Of a stretch of 64,000 nucleotides of DNA, positions 15,571 through 24,377 are shown in pieces. The notes beneath the pieces were generated by a model. The model saw only the letters and a list, made by a program, of their open reading frames with translations. It was not told the DNA's origin and ran no database searches. Positions within the stretch are counted from its first letter, which is position 1, and each line of letters starts with the position of its first letter. The stretch comes from Candidatus Gastranaerophilales bacterium. GTDB taxonomy: Bacteria; Cyanobacteriota; Vampirovibrionia; Gastranaerophilales; Gastranaerophilaceae. The stretch lies in contig CALVBU010000003.1 of NCBI GenBank assembly GCA_944325875.1, positions 62,001-126,000 on the forward strand. Reading direction: 5' to 3'. Position numbers and translations under genes: made by a program.

Positions 15571-16779
15571 TTATTCAATAATTTTGTCTACAACACCAGC
15601 ACCAACAGTGTGGCCGCCTTCACGGATAGCAAATCTCATACCTTCTTCGATAGCTACTGGAGCGATAAGTTCAACTTCCATAACTACGTTATCACCAGGC
15701 ATTACCATTTGACCTTCGAATTTGATTGAACCAGTTACGTCAGTAGTTCTGATGTAGAACTGAGGTCTGTAACCAGGGAAGAATGGAGTGTGACGTCCGC
15801 CTTCTTCTTTAGTCAATACGTAAACGTTTGCTGTGAATTTAGTGTGTGGGTGAATTGTTCCTGGTTTAGCAAGAACTTGACCACGTTGGATATCAGTTTT
15901 ATCGATACCACGAAGTAATGCACCAATGTTGTCACCAGCTTGACCTTGATCAAGTGATTTTCTGAACATTTCAACACCAGTAACAGTTGTTTTCTTAGTT
16001 TCGCCAAGACCAACTAATTCAACTTCGTCACCAACTTTAACAATACCACGTTCAACTCTACCAGTTGCAACTGTACCACGACCTGTGATAGAGAATACGT
16101 CTTCTACTGGCATCAAGAATGGTTTGTCTAAGTCACGTTCTGGAGTTGGGAAGTAAGAATCGATAGCATCCATCAATTCCCAAATTTTATCAACCCATTT
16201 ATCTTCGCCACGTTTAATAGCTGGGTTAGCTTGAGCTGCTTCTAAAGCTTTCAAAGCTGAACCGTGGATGAACGGAATGTTGTCACCGTCGAATTCGTAA
16301 GAAGAAAGAAGTTCTCTAACTTCCATTTCTACTAATTCTAACAATTCAGGATCGTCAACCATATCACATTTGTTCAAGAATACAACCAAGTTAGGAACAC
16401 CAACTTGACGAGCAAGTAGGATGTGTTCACGAGTTTGAGGCATAGCACCATCAGTTGCTGCAACTACAAGAATTGCACCGTCCATTTGAGCTGCACCTGT
16501 AATCATGTTTTTAACATAGTCAGCGTGGCCTGGGCAGTCAACGTGAGCATAGTGTCTAGCTTCAGTTTCGTATTCAACGTGAGCTGTAGAGATGGTTATA
16601 CCTCTTGCTCTTTCTTCAGGAGCTGCGTCGATTTCATCGAATTTTTTCATTGCAGCTTGTCCTGCAGCAGCCAAAACTGCTGTAATAGCAGCTGTTAATG
16701 TTGTTTTACCGTGGTCAACGTGGCCTACTGTACCTACGTTAACGTGCGGTTTCGTACGTTCATACTTTTCACGTGCCAT
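15571..16779 (-). CDS. tuf: elongation factor Tu
   Basis: 402 residues. GTPase motifs [32 protein letters not shown] and GSALKALE, then EF-Tu domains II and III ending VVDKIIE. Delivers aminoacyl-tRNA to the ribosome. Codon use is visibly GC-richer and more uniform than in neighbours, as expected of a highly expressed gene. It stands alone here, with no fusA or rpsL beside it on either side. A clear AGGAG site precedes the ATG. Confidence 0.98.
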   Translation of the reverse strand: MAREKYERTKPHVNVGTVGHVDHGKTTLTAAITAVLAAAGQAAMKKFDEIDAAPEERARGITISTAHVEYETEARHYAHVDCPGHADYVKNMITGAAQMDGAILVVAATDGAMPQTREHILLARQVGVPNLVVFLNKCDMVDDPELLELVEMEVRELLSSYEFDGDNIPFIHGSALKALEAAQANPAIKRGEDKWVDKIWELMDAIDSYFPTPERDLDKPFLMPVEDVFSITGRGTVATGRVERGIVKVGDEVELVGLGETKKTTVTGVEMFRKSLDQGQAGDNIGALLRGIDKTDIQRGQVLAKPGTIHPHTKFTANVYVLTKEEGGRHTPFFPGYRPQFYIRTTDVTGSIKFEGQMVMPGDNVVMEVELIAPVAIEEGMRFAIREGGHTVGAGVVDKIIE

Positions 16780-16905
16780 GAGATTAATCTCCTTTTTTTC
16801 TACTTATACTACAATACTAATTTGGTATTTAAGCCATAATATCATAATATGTGCTCAAACTTTTTTGTCAACCGAATTGCGTAAAATATATATATATGAA
16901 TAAAT

Positions 16906-17766
16906 TTATTTAATATTTTCTTCTTCTTTTTTTAGAGCTTCTATTTGTTCATCTAACTCATCAATCTCTGATTTTAAATCTTTATCTGGATTTTTTGGAT
17001 CATCTAGTACAAATAGGATATTTAAATTTTCTCTAAACTCAGAATATGGAACAGTCATTCCATTTGTTGAATCCTGAGGATTAATTAGAACTACAACTTT
17101 TTGTCCATTTTTATCTTTTTTAATTTCTGCAATACTATATGCGTGATTATTGTACAAATTTTCTGAATCTTCTTTAAATCCACAATATGCAGCATATTTT
17201 CTAGGATTTAATTCCATTTTATCCAAAGTTTTATCTATATTTTTATCTTTTTGGTGAAAATCATGAGTCGGACGCCCTGACAAAAGATATAAGACATTTC
17301 TATCAATTGCGCCTGTTAAAACATCATCAGGGTCTTTGTTTAACTTTCCTGCTGCGACTTGAGCTTTTGCATATTTTTCAACGGCAATTTCAATTGCCAA
17401 CATATCATCATCTCCTACAGAATATTTCCCTGAAGATAACGCTTTATCGAGATCCGCAATTGTTACTCTATACTCTTTTTTATCGCTATTTGCACCTTTC
17501 AAAGTTACTATTGCACCACCTTCTCCATCCGGCCTTAGCGCATCTTTTATTATTTTTTTACCCCAAGGAGTTGTATTCAAAGAATTTATACCAGACAATA
17601 ACCAACAATCACCAGTTTCCAATGATTGCATTGTATTCTCTATTTCTCCGTTAAACACATCATATTCTGTAAATACACTATTCGTTTTCTCAGTTTTGGA
17701 CAAATTTTGCAATTTAACTTGCTGCATATTAGTATTATTACTTGTTTTATTTACATTAATTGTAAT
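16906..17766 (-). CDS. calpain-like (family C2) cysteine protease, possible ATT start
   Basis: A papain-fold protease: catalytic Cys in LETGDCWLLSGINSL, His in NHAYSIAEI and Asn in VVLINPQDS are spaced as in calpains. There are no calcium-binding EF hands, no signal peptide and no membrane segment; the C-terminus is an acidic/Lys helix. ATG 17727 has no ribosome site, whereas ATT 17766, thirteen codons upstream in frame, has AGAGGG seven bases before it; I therefore give the longer form (286 residues). The substrate is unknown. The ATG-initiated form of 273 residues is the alternative. Confidence 0.7.
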   Translation of the reverse strand: MTINVNKTSNNTNMQQVKLQNLSKTEKTNSVFTEYDVFNGEIENTMQSLETGDCWLLSGINSLNTTPWGKKIIKDALRPDGEGGAIVTLKGANSDKKEYRVTIADLDKALSSGKYSVGDDDMLAIEIAVEKYAKAQVAAGKLNKDPDDVLTGAIDRNVLYLLSGRPTHDFHQKDKNIDKTLDKMELNPRKYAAYCGFKEDSENLYNNHAYSIAEIKKDKNGQKVVVLINPQDSTNGMTVPYSEFRENLNILFVLDDPKNPDKDLKSEIDELDEQIEALKKEEENIK

Positions 17767-17862
17767 TGTTCTGCCCTCTTAAAAGTTTTTCTACACACCT
17801 AACTTTATATCGACAGAACTAATTAAAACTTTAGCATTGTAAATTATATTTTACATTCAAAA

Positions 17863-17886
17863 AAAAGAGGTAAAATTACCTCTTTT
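17863..17886 (-). terminator. terminator of the 17890 gene
   Basis: AAAAGAGGTAA / TTACCTCTTTT, 11-bp stem with two-base loop, immediately after the stop of the minus-strand gene. Confidence 0.8.
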
Positions 17887-17889
17887 CAA

Positions 17890-18243
17890 TTAATGTTTTT
17901 TACTTTTAAAAGCCTTTTTCTGCATTCCTTTTTGTTGATAATCATTTGTTTTTGAAAGATTTCTTACAGCATCATCAACTTGTTCAATAGAGGCATCATG
18001 CAAAGGTAACTTTTGGTAACGTTTGAAGCCAAAGCGTTTTAAAATACCCTCTATAAAGCCGTCATACTGCTCTTTTACCGAGACTCTACCATTTCCTTTT
18101 CCAGTATTTGGCAACTGCATTGAAGAAATTTTGTCAATATGCTTCATAAGCTCCGGTTTTAAACTTTCTCTTTTAAATCTATTCACCCCAGGTTGCGTCA
18201 TTGGAAAACGATAACTGGATGTAAAATTAATACTATTATTCAT
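17890..18243 (-). CDS. small basic protein with N-terminal INFTS motif, unknown
   Basis: 117 residues after a GGAGGG site. N-terminus MNNSINFTSSYRFPM belongs to the Asn/Phe motif group. Otherwise strongly basic (C-terminus QKKAFKSKKH), with predicted helices and no membrane segment. Single gene between terminators. Function unknown; nucleic-acid or envelope binding is possible from charge alone. Confidence 0.55.
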   Translation of the reverse strand: MNNSINFTSSYRFPMTQPGVNRFKRESLKPELMKHIDKISSMQLPNTGKGNGRVSVKEQYDGFIEGILKRFGFKRYQKLPLHDASIEQVDDAVRNLSKTNDYQQKGMQKKAFKSKKH

Positions 18244-18305
18244 TTATATCCCTCCTATTTTAATCACAAAACACGTAAATTTAAATTTTTGCTATTTTAT
18301 ATAAA

Positions 18306-18333
18306 AAAAGACCACCTTTAAAGATGGTCTTTT
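18306..18333 (-). terminator. terminator of the rimP-nusA operon
   Basis: AAAAGACCA / TGGTCTTTT stem with a 10-base loop, 18 bp beyond the nusA stop, followed on the minus strand by a T-rich stretch. Confidence 0.75.
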
Positions 18334-18350
18334 ATATTTTTCAATAAGAA

Positions 18351-19589
18351 CTATTCTTCAACGTCTTCAACTTCATCAGAAGAATCTTCTTGAGGTAAAT
18401 CTTCTTCATCCAAAGCTTGTTGATTCATTTCTTCTTCAATTTCCTGTTGTAGTTCATCATCTTGAACATCATCATAATCTTCTTCAACAGGCTCTTCATA
18501 ATTTTGGAAATTAGCAGCTTCTGCTTTTTCCATTTGAGATACACTCTTAATATCTATTTTCCAACCTGTCAATTTATGAGCAAGTCTTACGTTTTGACCT
18601 TCACGTCCGATAGCCAAACTCAATTGGTCATCAGGAACTACAACCATTGCTTCGTGAGAATATTCATCATCTGCTAAAATATCAACAGAAACTACTCTTG
18701 CTGGTGATAATGCATTAACAATATATTCTACAGGATCTTCTGAATATCTTACGATATCAATTTTTTCATTTTTAAGTTCTGAAACAATTGTCTGAATTCT
18801 GCTACCACGAGGTCCGATACAAGCACCTACGCTATCGACTTCAGGATCATTTGACCATACCGCAATTTTTGTTCTATAACCTGCTTCTCTTGAAATTGAT
18901 TTAATTTCAACAATACCGTCTTCAATTTCAGGAACTTCAAGTTCAAACAATTCTCTTACGATTTCAGCATGAGCGTGTGAAACAATTACTTGAGGTAATC
19001 TTGTTGTTTCTTTTACATTAAGAACAAAGACTCTGATTCTGTTACCAGGTTTATAATATTCACCAGGAATTTGTTCTTTTTGTGGCATAATAGCGTCAGT
19101 TTTACCGATATTAACAATCACGTTACGGTTTTCAACACGTTGAATAATACCTGTTGTTAAAGTACCTTTCTTTTCAAGAAACTCATTTAATACAAGATTT
19201 CTTTCAGCTTCTCTTATTCTTTGAGTGATTACCTGTTTTGCTGATTGAGCAGCAATTCTACCAAATTGTTCAGGAGTAACTTCAATTTTTACTTCATCGC
19301 CAACTTCGACATCTTCATCAATTTCTTTTGCTTCTCCAATAGAAATTTGAGTATCTTCTTCACCTTCTTCAACTGATTCTACAACAGTTTTTGTACTAAA
19401 TACCCCAATTTCGCCTGAAGATTCATCTAAAATTGCTTCAATATTTGCAGCTTCTTTAACTCTCATGTGTTTTTTGTATGCAGCTACCATTGCATCACAT
19501 AGAGATGAAATCAAAACTTCTTTTGATATTCCGCGTTCTCTTTCTAATTCTTCACATGCTTCAAAAAGCGCTGTACCTATTTTAATCAT
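18351..19589 (-). CDS. nusA: transcription termination/antitermination factor NusA
   Basis: 412 residues. N-terminal RNA-polymerase-binding domain (1-125), S1 domain (~135-200, KKGTLTTGIIQRVENRNVIV) and two KH domains (~205-345) with GACIGPRGSRIQTIV and LAIGREGQNVRLA. A final ~60 residues are an acidic low-complexity tail (Glu/Asp/Gln), which replaces the C-terminal repeats of proteobacterial NusA. It controls pausing, hairpin-dependent termination and antitermination. Second gene of the rimP-nusA operon, 28 bp after rimP. Confidence 0.97.
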   Translation of the reverse strand: MIKIGTALFEACEELERERGISKEVLISSLCDAMVAAYKKHMRVKEAANIEAILDESSGEIGVFSTKTVVESVEEGEEDTQISIGEAKEIDEDVEVGDEVKIEVTPEQFGRIAAQSAKQVITQRIREAERNLVLNEFLEKKGTLTTGIIQRVENRNVIVNIGKTDAIMPQKEQIPGEYYKPGNRIRVFVLNVKETTRLPQVIVSHAHAEIVRELFELEVPEIEDGIVEIKSISREAGYRTKIAVWSNDPEVDSVGACIGPRGSRIQTIVSELKNEKIDIVRYSEDPVEYIVNALSPARVVSVDILADDEYSHEAMVVVPDDQLSLAIGREGQNVRLAHKLTGWKIDIKSVSQMEKAEAANFQNYEEPVEEDYDDVQDDELQQEIEEEMNQQALDEEDLPQEDSSDEVEDVEE

Positions 19590-19617
19590 CTTCTTTTTAT
19601 CCTTTCTCTTATCTTAA

Positions 19618-20103
19618 TTAATCAATATAAAGTTTTGCTGATTGGATATTGCTTTTAGGGATAATTAACTCCTGTCCGTCATCAAATCGGAAAAATCTCA
19701 AACCTTCGTTTTCGCTAAAATCTAAGATTTCGCCTTTAAAGATCTTTTCAGTTTCCCCTTCTAAAGCCTCTTTTAGCTTTATACTTATACGTCTGCCTTT
19801 AAAAATAACAAACTCTTTGTCTGATTTAAATTTTCTCTCTAAACCAGGAGAAGATACTTCCAAATAATATTTTACAGGAATCAACTCATCCAAAAAGTCA
19901 CTAAGACTCCTTGTTACTTTTTCACAGTCGTCAAGTGTTACATCTTTTTCTTTTGAATATAAGAAAATTCTTAAAAACCATCTATGATTTTCTTTTACAA
20001 ATTCTATTTCAATAGGAATGTAACCGAAGCGCATGGCAGTATTTTCGATTAGCGGTGTAATCTTTTCTATAATATCGTGTCTATTAATTTCAGGCTTACT
20101 CAT
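19618..20103 (-). CDS. rimP: ribosome maturation factor RimP
   Basis: 161 residues from ATG 20103, which has GAAGG upstream; a longer frame to 20190 would run through a terminator hairpin and is rejected. Motifs DDCEKVTRSLSDFLDE, YYLEVSSPGLERKFKSDKEF and FKGRRISIKL are diagnostic. It helps assemble the 30S subunit. First gene of the operon with nusA, an arrangement conserved widely. The leader contains a strong intrinsic terminator (20151-20180), discussed separately. Confidence 0.93.
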   Translation of the reverse strand: MSKPEINRHDIIEKITPLIENTAMRFGYIPIEIEFVKENHRWFLRIFLYSKEKDVTLDDCEKVTRSLSDFLDELIPVKYYLEVSSPGLERKFKSDKEFVIFKGRRISIKLKEALEGETEKIFKGEILDFSENEGLRFFRFDDGQELIIPKSNIQSAKLYID

Positions 20104-20150
20104 ATAATTACCTTCTCTACTTAACAAACTCCACACTTTGCTATTGAGTG

Positions 20151-20180
20151 AAAAAAGAACGGGGGTTCCCGTTCTTTTTT
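20151..20180 (-). terminator. attenuator-like intrinsic terminator in the rimP-nusA leader
   Basis: GAACGGG/CCCGTTC flanked by A6/T6 gives a 13-bp perfect stem with a GGTT loop; on the minus strand it ends in TTTTTT. It lies between a good promoter (-10 at 20212-20207) and the rimP ATG at 20103, not after a gene. Transcripts must read through it to express rimP and nusA. Since NusA itself enhances hairpin termination, autoregulation is plausible. Confidence 0.75.
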
Positions 20181-20206
20181 CTACTGACAATACTGTCCTC
20201 TTTTTG

Positions 20207-20235
20207 ATTATAAATTAACCTTATACAAAAGTAAA
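20207..20235 (-). promoter_or_regulatory. promoter of rimP-nusA
   Basis: On the minus strand TTTACT (20235-20230), 17-bp spacer, TATAAT (20212-20207). The -35 overlaps the foot of the upstream gene's terminator; the start would lie about 20 bases before the attenuator hairpin. Confidence 0.55.
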
Positions 20236-20266
20236 GCATAATGTAAAGTTTTTTACATTATGCTTT
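20233..20266 (-). terminator. terminator of the coiled-coil gene at 20258
   Basis: AAAGCATAATGTAAA / TTTACATTATGCTTT, 15-bp perfect stem with 4-base loop. The gene's stop codon is inside the stem. Confidence 0.8.
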
Positions 20267-21460
20267 TTTATTAGATTCTTCTTCTTTTTGTAAAGTTGCT
20301 AATCTTTCTTCTTGCTTACCAATTTCAAGATTCATATCTTTTTCAAGCATTCCGTAGTTAGCTACATCTGATTCTTTTGATGCAATTTGATTTTTATTAT
20401 CTTCTAATTTTGCTTTTGCTGTTTTTTCATTATTTTCAAGAGTTGGAGTCTGATCTTGTAAAGCTTTCAAATCGTTTTCAGATTGTTCTCTTGCTTTCAC
20501 AGCTTCTTCATATTGTTTAGTTTTTAATTCAAGTTGTTGTTCTGCTTGAGCTAATGAAGCTTCAATACCTGCTTTTGCTAAAGGTCCAGCAGATGCTAAT
20601 TGAGATTTTAACATATCAACTTGAGTTTGAGCTGCATTCATTGCCATTTGAGAAGCACTTTCTCTTTGAATATTGTTTTGAACCTCTCCTTGTTTTTGGC
20701 TAATTGAAGTTTTATTATCAGCTAAAGCTTTTGTTGCATCATCTTTAGCTGTCTGTAAACCGCTTGTTTGACCTTTTAAGTTGCTTAATTCACCTTTCAA
20801 TGTAGACAACTTAGTACCGATTTCTGAAACTTTACCTTTTGCAGCTTCAATTGCAGTACTTAAATCTGATGCTGTTGTTGCATTTTGCATTGCTGCGATT
20901 GTTGTGTCACTTGCTGGAGCTTGTTTAACTGTTTTTGCTGCTTTAGCAGCACCACCCTTTTCAGAAGCTGACGTAGAGAATAAGCCTGAAAGCATTGTCA
21001 TAAGTTCTCCTGCAAATTGACCAAATGACATTTGAGGTTGTTGAACTCCATTTCCATACATCATATTCATTCTATTCAACATAGCCATTTGTTGTTGTTT
21101 TTGGAGTTCAGCTTGTTGCTTAAGAAGTCTTTCAGTACTTCTTTTTGTCATACCCATATCGCTTTCTAGCTGATATTTACCACCAGCATCAGCAAAAGCG
21201 CCATGTGGAACTGTAACAGTTCTATCACGAACAAATTCAATAGGTCTTTGACCTGGAACAAAGTTTGAGCTATTTGTGGTAGCCTTAGATCTCCACTCAT
21301 TTGACAAAGTAGAAGTCGAGATAGTTTGAGTAGCTGCTGACTTCAAATTGCTTTGAGTTGCAGTAACATTTTTTCCGCCAGATGATGATTTTGCGGATAA
21401 TGTTTTTGGTATGTCAGGCAATTTTCCAAAGCCAGGTCTTACTGTTACTGAAGGTGTCAT
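20258..21460 (-). CDS. large coiled-coil protein, unknown
   Basis: 400 residues from ATG 21460. Residues 1-60 are Ser/Thr-rich and disordered and start MTPSVTVRPGFGKLPD. Residues ~105-145 are Met/Gln-rich, a feature shared with the 10900 gene. From ~190 to the end the chain is a long coiled coil rich in Ala, Gln, Lys and Glu, with heptad-like repeats. No signal peptide or transmembrane segment. Not recognised; a structural or scaffold role is a guess from the coiled coil. Confidence 0.6.
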   Translation of the reverse strand: MTPSVTVRPGFGKLPDIPKTLSAKSSSGGKNVTATQSNLKSAATQTISTSTLSNEWRSKATTNSSNFVPGQRPIEFVRDRTVTVPHGAFADAGGKYQLESDMGMTKRSTERLLKQQAELQKQQQMAMLNRMNMMYGNGVQQPQMSFGQFAGELMTMLSGLFSTSASEKGGAAKAAKTVKQAPASDTTIAAMQNATTASDLSTAIEAAKGKVSEIGTKLSTLKGELSNLKGQTSGLQTAKDDATKALADNKTSISQKQGEVQNNIQRESASQMAMNAAQTQVDMLKSQLASAGPLAKAGIEASLAQAEQQLELKTKQYEEAVKAREQSENDLKALQDQTPTLENNEKTAKAKLEDNKNQIASKESDVANYGMLEKDMNLEIGKQEERLATLQKEEESNKKA

Positions 21461-21887
21461 ACTCAATTCTCTCTCTATTTTTTATACTCTGTAACTATAT
21501 AAAAAATTTTTGTTTCAAATAATTGCATGTTTTTAGACCCCTTTGTAACATTTCTTTACAATTACAAACAAAATTAAAATACTCGACCTCGTATACTTTT
21601 ATTATACCATATTTTTATAAAATAATTCACACCAGTGGCAAAAACTACTTAACATCACTTAATCTAGTATATTAGCCCATGCTTCAATAACCAAGAATTC
21701 TTTCAGGTTTTGCAAGTAAAATTATTCAGTTCTTAACAAAAATTAAGTAAACTTTTTTACTATACAGATAATAGGGCAAAAGTGTCATTAATACTCTTTA
21801 TGCGATTTGACATAAAAAATAATTGTAAAAAGATTGGCATGGAAAAGTTATTTTGGATTACTTTTTTAAAAATTTATTCTATTATGA

Positions 21888-21992
21888 ATGTACATCTTGG
21901 GAGGTGGGGTTATTTATAAAAGAACTCTCATCTCATGGATTTATCAACCCAAAGAACGATTAACTAAATTACAATATCGTTTAAAATGGTGA
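21888..21992 (+). CDS. possible small ORF in the cobO2 leader (intergenic 21461-22032)
   Basis: The 570-bp gap holds AT-rich DNA with few features. One in-frame stretch from ATG 21888 encodes 34 residues including TLISWIYQPKERLTKLQYRL, with normal-looking composition. ATG 21888 lacks a ribosome site; GGGAGG at 21899-21904 lies seven bases before an in-frame ATT at 21912. It could be a leader peptide or chance. No riboswitch is recognisable in the gap. Confidence 0.2.
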   Translation: MYILGGGVIYKRTLISWIYQPKERLTKLQYRLKW

Positions 21993-22032
21993 TGGAGATA
22001 ATAATAAATAGTTGTATCGGAGGTAGTTAGAA

Positions 22033-22566
22033 GTGTTAGAGCATGGTTATATTCAAATCTATACTGGAGATGGAAAAGGAAAAACAACAGCTTCATTGGG
22101 GCTAGCTCTAAGAGCATTGGGTCACGGATGGAAGGTTCTTATCATCCAATTCACAAAAGGTGACAGTGCTACTTCTTATGGGGAAATAATTACATCATCA
22201 AAATTCTTACCTAATCTTGATGTAGTTCAATTTGGTATGGATAGAGTTTGTTACTCACACAATGTATGTATGGATGATTTTAAAGAAGCTAAAAGAGGTT
22301 GGGAATTTGCTAAAAAAGCTATTAACTCCGGGGAATACCAACTTATTATTTTGGATGAAATCAATATTTGTACAGCAATGAATATGATTAAAGTAAGTGA
22401 AGTAAAAGAAGCATTACTTCACAAACCAGAAAATCTTGAAATCGTATTAACAGGTCGCTATGCTCATCCAGAATTAAAAGCAATGGCTCATCTTGTTACC
22501 GAAATGAAACCGATCAAACATTACTTTGATACAGGAGTTATGGCAAGACAAGGTATTGAATATTAA
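22033..22566 (+). CDS. cobO: cob(I)yrinic acid a,c-diamide adenosyltransferase, copy 2
   Basis: 177 residues starting at GTG 22033, with GGAGG about ten bases upstream. P-loop GDGKGKTTASLGLALRALG, IILDEINICTAMNMIKVSE and VLTGRYAHPELKAMAHLVTE place it in the same CobO/BtuR family as 12038-12616. The two differ through most of the chain, so this is an old duplication or separate acquisition rather than a recent copy. A long leader precedes it and a T9 terminator follows. The division of labour between copies is unknown. Confidence 0.9.
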   Translation: MLEHGYIQIYTGDGKGKTTASLGLALRALGHGWKVLIIQFTKGDSATSYGEIITSSKFLPNLDVVQFGMDRVCYSHNVCMDDFKEAKRGWEFAKKAINSGEYQLIILDEINICTAMNMIKVSEVKEALLHKPENLEIVLTGRYAHPELKAMAHLVTEMKPIKHYFDTGVMARQGIEY

Positions 22567-22656
22567 GGATTTTCATTCACGCCAAATAAGGCGGGGGAGG
22601 AATCTAAAACAGACTTTAAGTTAATGTAAATCCTTTTTGTTTCAGAAATGAAATAT

Positions 22657-22688
22657 CGGACATCTCTAAGGGGCGTCCGTTTTTTTTT
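22657..22688 (+). terminator. cobO2 terminator
   Basis: CGGAC / GTCCG stem (22657-22661 with 22675-22679) followed by nine T. It ends exactly where the 395-bp repeat begins. Confidence 0.65.
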
Positions 22689-22689
22689 G

Positions 22690-23084
22690 CATAATATATG
22701 TTGTCAAACCTATTCACTTTTTCTTTTTGTTGCGAAGCAAAAAGAAAAAGTGAACCGAAAAAGAAAAACTCGCTAAAGTTCCAGCAATGCCAAAATGGCA
22801 TTGCAATACAAAATTGCTGTTCGTGAAAAGCTAAAGCTTTTCACCTCTTTGCTCGCTATCGTGCTTCGCACACGCTCGCTAAATATTTGCCGAACGTGCA
22901 CAATTTATTGTGCGATAGTGAGGCTTGAACGGTTAAATGCGTTAGCATTTAACGACATCCATTTGATTTTTGCATCGCTTTGCGATGCTGTGAGTTAGCG
23001 TTTTTCTCTTTCTTTGGTTCATTTCTTTCTCTTTTACTCGCAATAAAAGAGAAAGAAATGAACATACCAATAACATATATTATG
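22690..23084. repeat. 395-bp hairpin-rich repeat element, copy A
   Basis: Bounded by inverted ends CATAATATATGTTGT and ATAACATATATTATG. Inside are at least eight stem-loops, e.g. GCAATGCCA/TGGCATTGC (22784-22804), GTGAAAAGCT/AGCTTTTCAC (22823-22844), TTAAATGC/GCATTTAA, GCATCGC/GCGATGC, and a 20-bp perfect stem at 23017-23036/23044-23063. A second copy of identical length and orientation lies at 46848-47242; their differences fall mostly in loops. It codes for no credible protein. Likely a MITE-like or structured-RNA repeat. Confidence 0.85.
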
Positions 23085-23133
23085 AAGATTTATGTTAAAA
23101 TATATATATAAACTTGAAAAACAGGGGGTAAAT

Positions 23134-24309
23134 ATGAAAAGAGCTATTATTGTAGTTATTGATTCAATGGGTATCGGCGCAATGGATGATTGTAAAGATT
23201 TCAATGATATCCCTGAATGCAACACTTTAAAACATGTTTGCGAATTTAATAATGGACTAAAGGTTCCAAACTTATCTAAATTAGGACTTGGCAACATACA
23301 AGACTTTTTAGGTATAGAGAAAACGGAAAAACCCCTTGCTCAATACGGTACAATGATTGAAAAATCAAAAGGAAAAGATACTACAACAGGACACTGGGAA
23401 TTTACAGGACTTGTTTTAGACAAACCTTTTGCAACTTTTCCTGAAGGCTTTCCTAGTGAACTAATTGAAAAATTTATAAAAGAGACAAATTGTGGAGGAA
23501 TTCTCGCCAATAAACCAGCAAGTGGAACTGCAATTATAGAAGAATTAAACGAAGAACACCACAAAACAAAATTCCCTATCGTCTATACTTCGGCAGATAG
23601 CGTTTTCCAAATTGCTCTTGATACAGACTTAATCCCTCTTGAAACACTTTATGAGTGGTGTGAAATCGCAAGAAGAATTCTTGATGAAGGTAACTATAAC
23701 GTTTCAAGAGTAATAGCAAGACCTTATAAAGTAATAGATGGTAAACCAACAAGAATTTCAAAAGATAGAAGAGATTACTCTATGGTACCACCTAAAGAAA
23801 CTCTACTTAACGAAATAAAAAATAAAAGTGGTAAAGTAATTGCTATAGGAAAAATAGAAGATATTTTCTCTAAAGCCGGTATTACTCATGCTATTCATAC
23901 AGGTTCAAACAAAGAGGGGCTTGAATTAACCCTAAAAGCAATTAAAAATGAACTAGAATTAGATAAAATCGCTTACCCAAACATAAAATGTCATAATGAT
24001 TTTAGTTTGATATTTACAAACCTTGTAGACACCGATATGTTATATGGACATAGAAACAATGCTAAAGGTTACGGTGATGCAATTGAAGAAATTGACAGAT
24101 ATTTGACAGAGATCTTACCAGCACTAAACGATGATGATCTACTAATTATAACAGCAGACCACGGATGCGACCCATGTGTTCCAGGAACAGATCATACAAG
24201 AGAAAAAGTTCCTGTACTAATTTATAACCGCAAGACCAATGGTAAAAATCTCGGAACTCTTGTAGGATTTGATCATGTTGCAAAATTTGTAAAAGAGTGG
24301 ATATTTTAA
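23134..24309 (+). CDS. deoB: phosphopentomutase
   Basis: 391 residues from ATG 23134, preceded by AGGGGG; a longer frame starts inside the repeat edge and is not used. Alkaline-phosphatase-fold metal sites are visible in VIDSMGIGAMDD, DTTTGHWEFTGL, GHRNNAKGYGDAIEEIDRYL and ITADHGCDPCVPGTDHTREK. It interconverts ribose/deoxyribose 1- and 5-phosphates in nucleoside salvage. It pairs functionally with the phosphorylase mtnP elsewhere in the window, though they are not linked. Confidence 0.95.
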   Translation: MKRAIIVVIDSMGIGAMDDCKDFNDIPECNTLKHVCEFNNGLKVPNLSKLGLGNIQDFLGIEKTEKPLAQYGTMIEKSKGKDTTTGHWEFTGLVLDKPFATFPEGFPSELIEKFIKETNCGGILANKPASGTAIIEELNEEHHKTKFPIVYTSADSVFQIALDTDLIPLETLYEWCEIARRILDEGNYNVSRVIARPYKVIDGKPTRISKDRRDYSMVPPKETLLNEIKNKSGKVIAIGKIEDIFSKAGITHAIHTGSNKEGLELTLKAIKNELELDKIAYPNIKCHNDFSLIFTNLVDTDMLYGHRNNAKGYGDAIEEIDRYLTEILPALNDDDLLIITADHGCDPCVPGTDHTREKVPVLIYNRKTNGKNLGTLVGFDHVAKFVKEWIF

Positions 24310-24377
24310 AATGTTTATTATATAATATGAACGTGAAGAAATTCACGTATGATGATAAATAATAAGGAGAAACTAAA

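Noticed and set aside
16423-16903. Long open frames antisense to tuf
   Set aside because: By-products of the biased codon use of EF-Tu; no ribosome sites and Cys/Ser-rich implausible products.
21628-21642. CCAGTGGC, reverse complement of a B12-box-like GCCACTGG, near a CobO gene
   Set aside because: It is on the strand opposite to cobO2, and none of the other conserved cobalamin-riboswitch segments is recognisable around it.
22795-22998. Open frame of ~67 residues inside the 395-bp repeat, also present in the second copy (47007-47231)
   Set aside because: The apparent conservation is only the DNA repeat; the frame lacks a ribosome site, runs across hairpins and has an implausible Cys/Arg-rich sequence.
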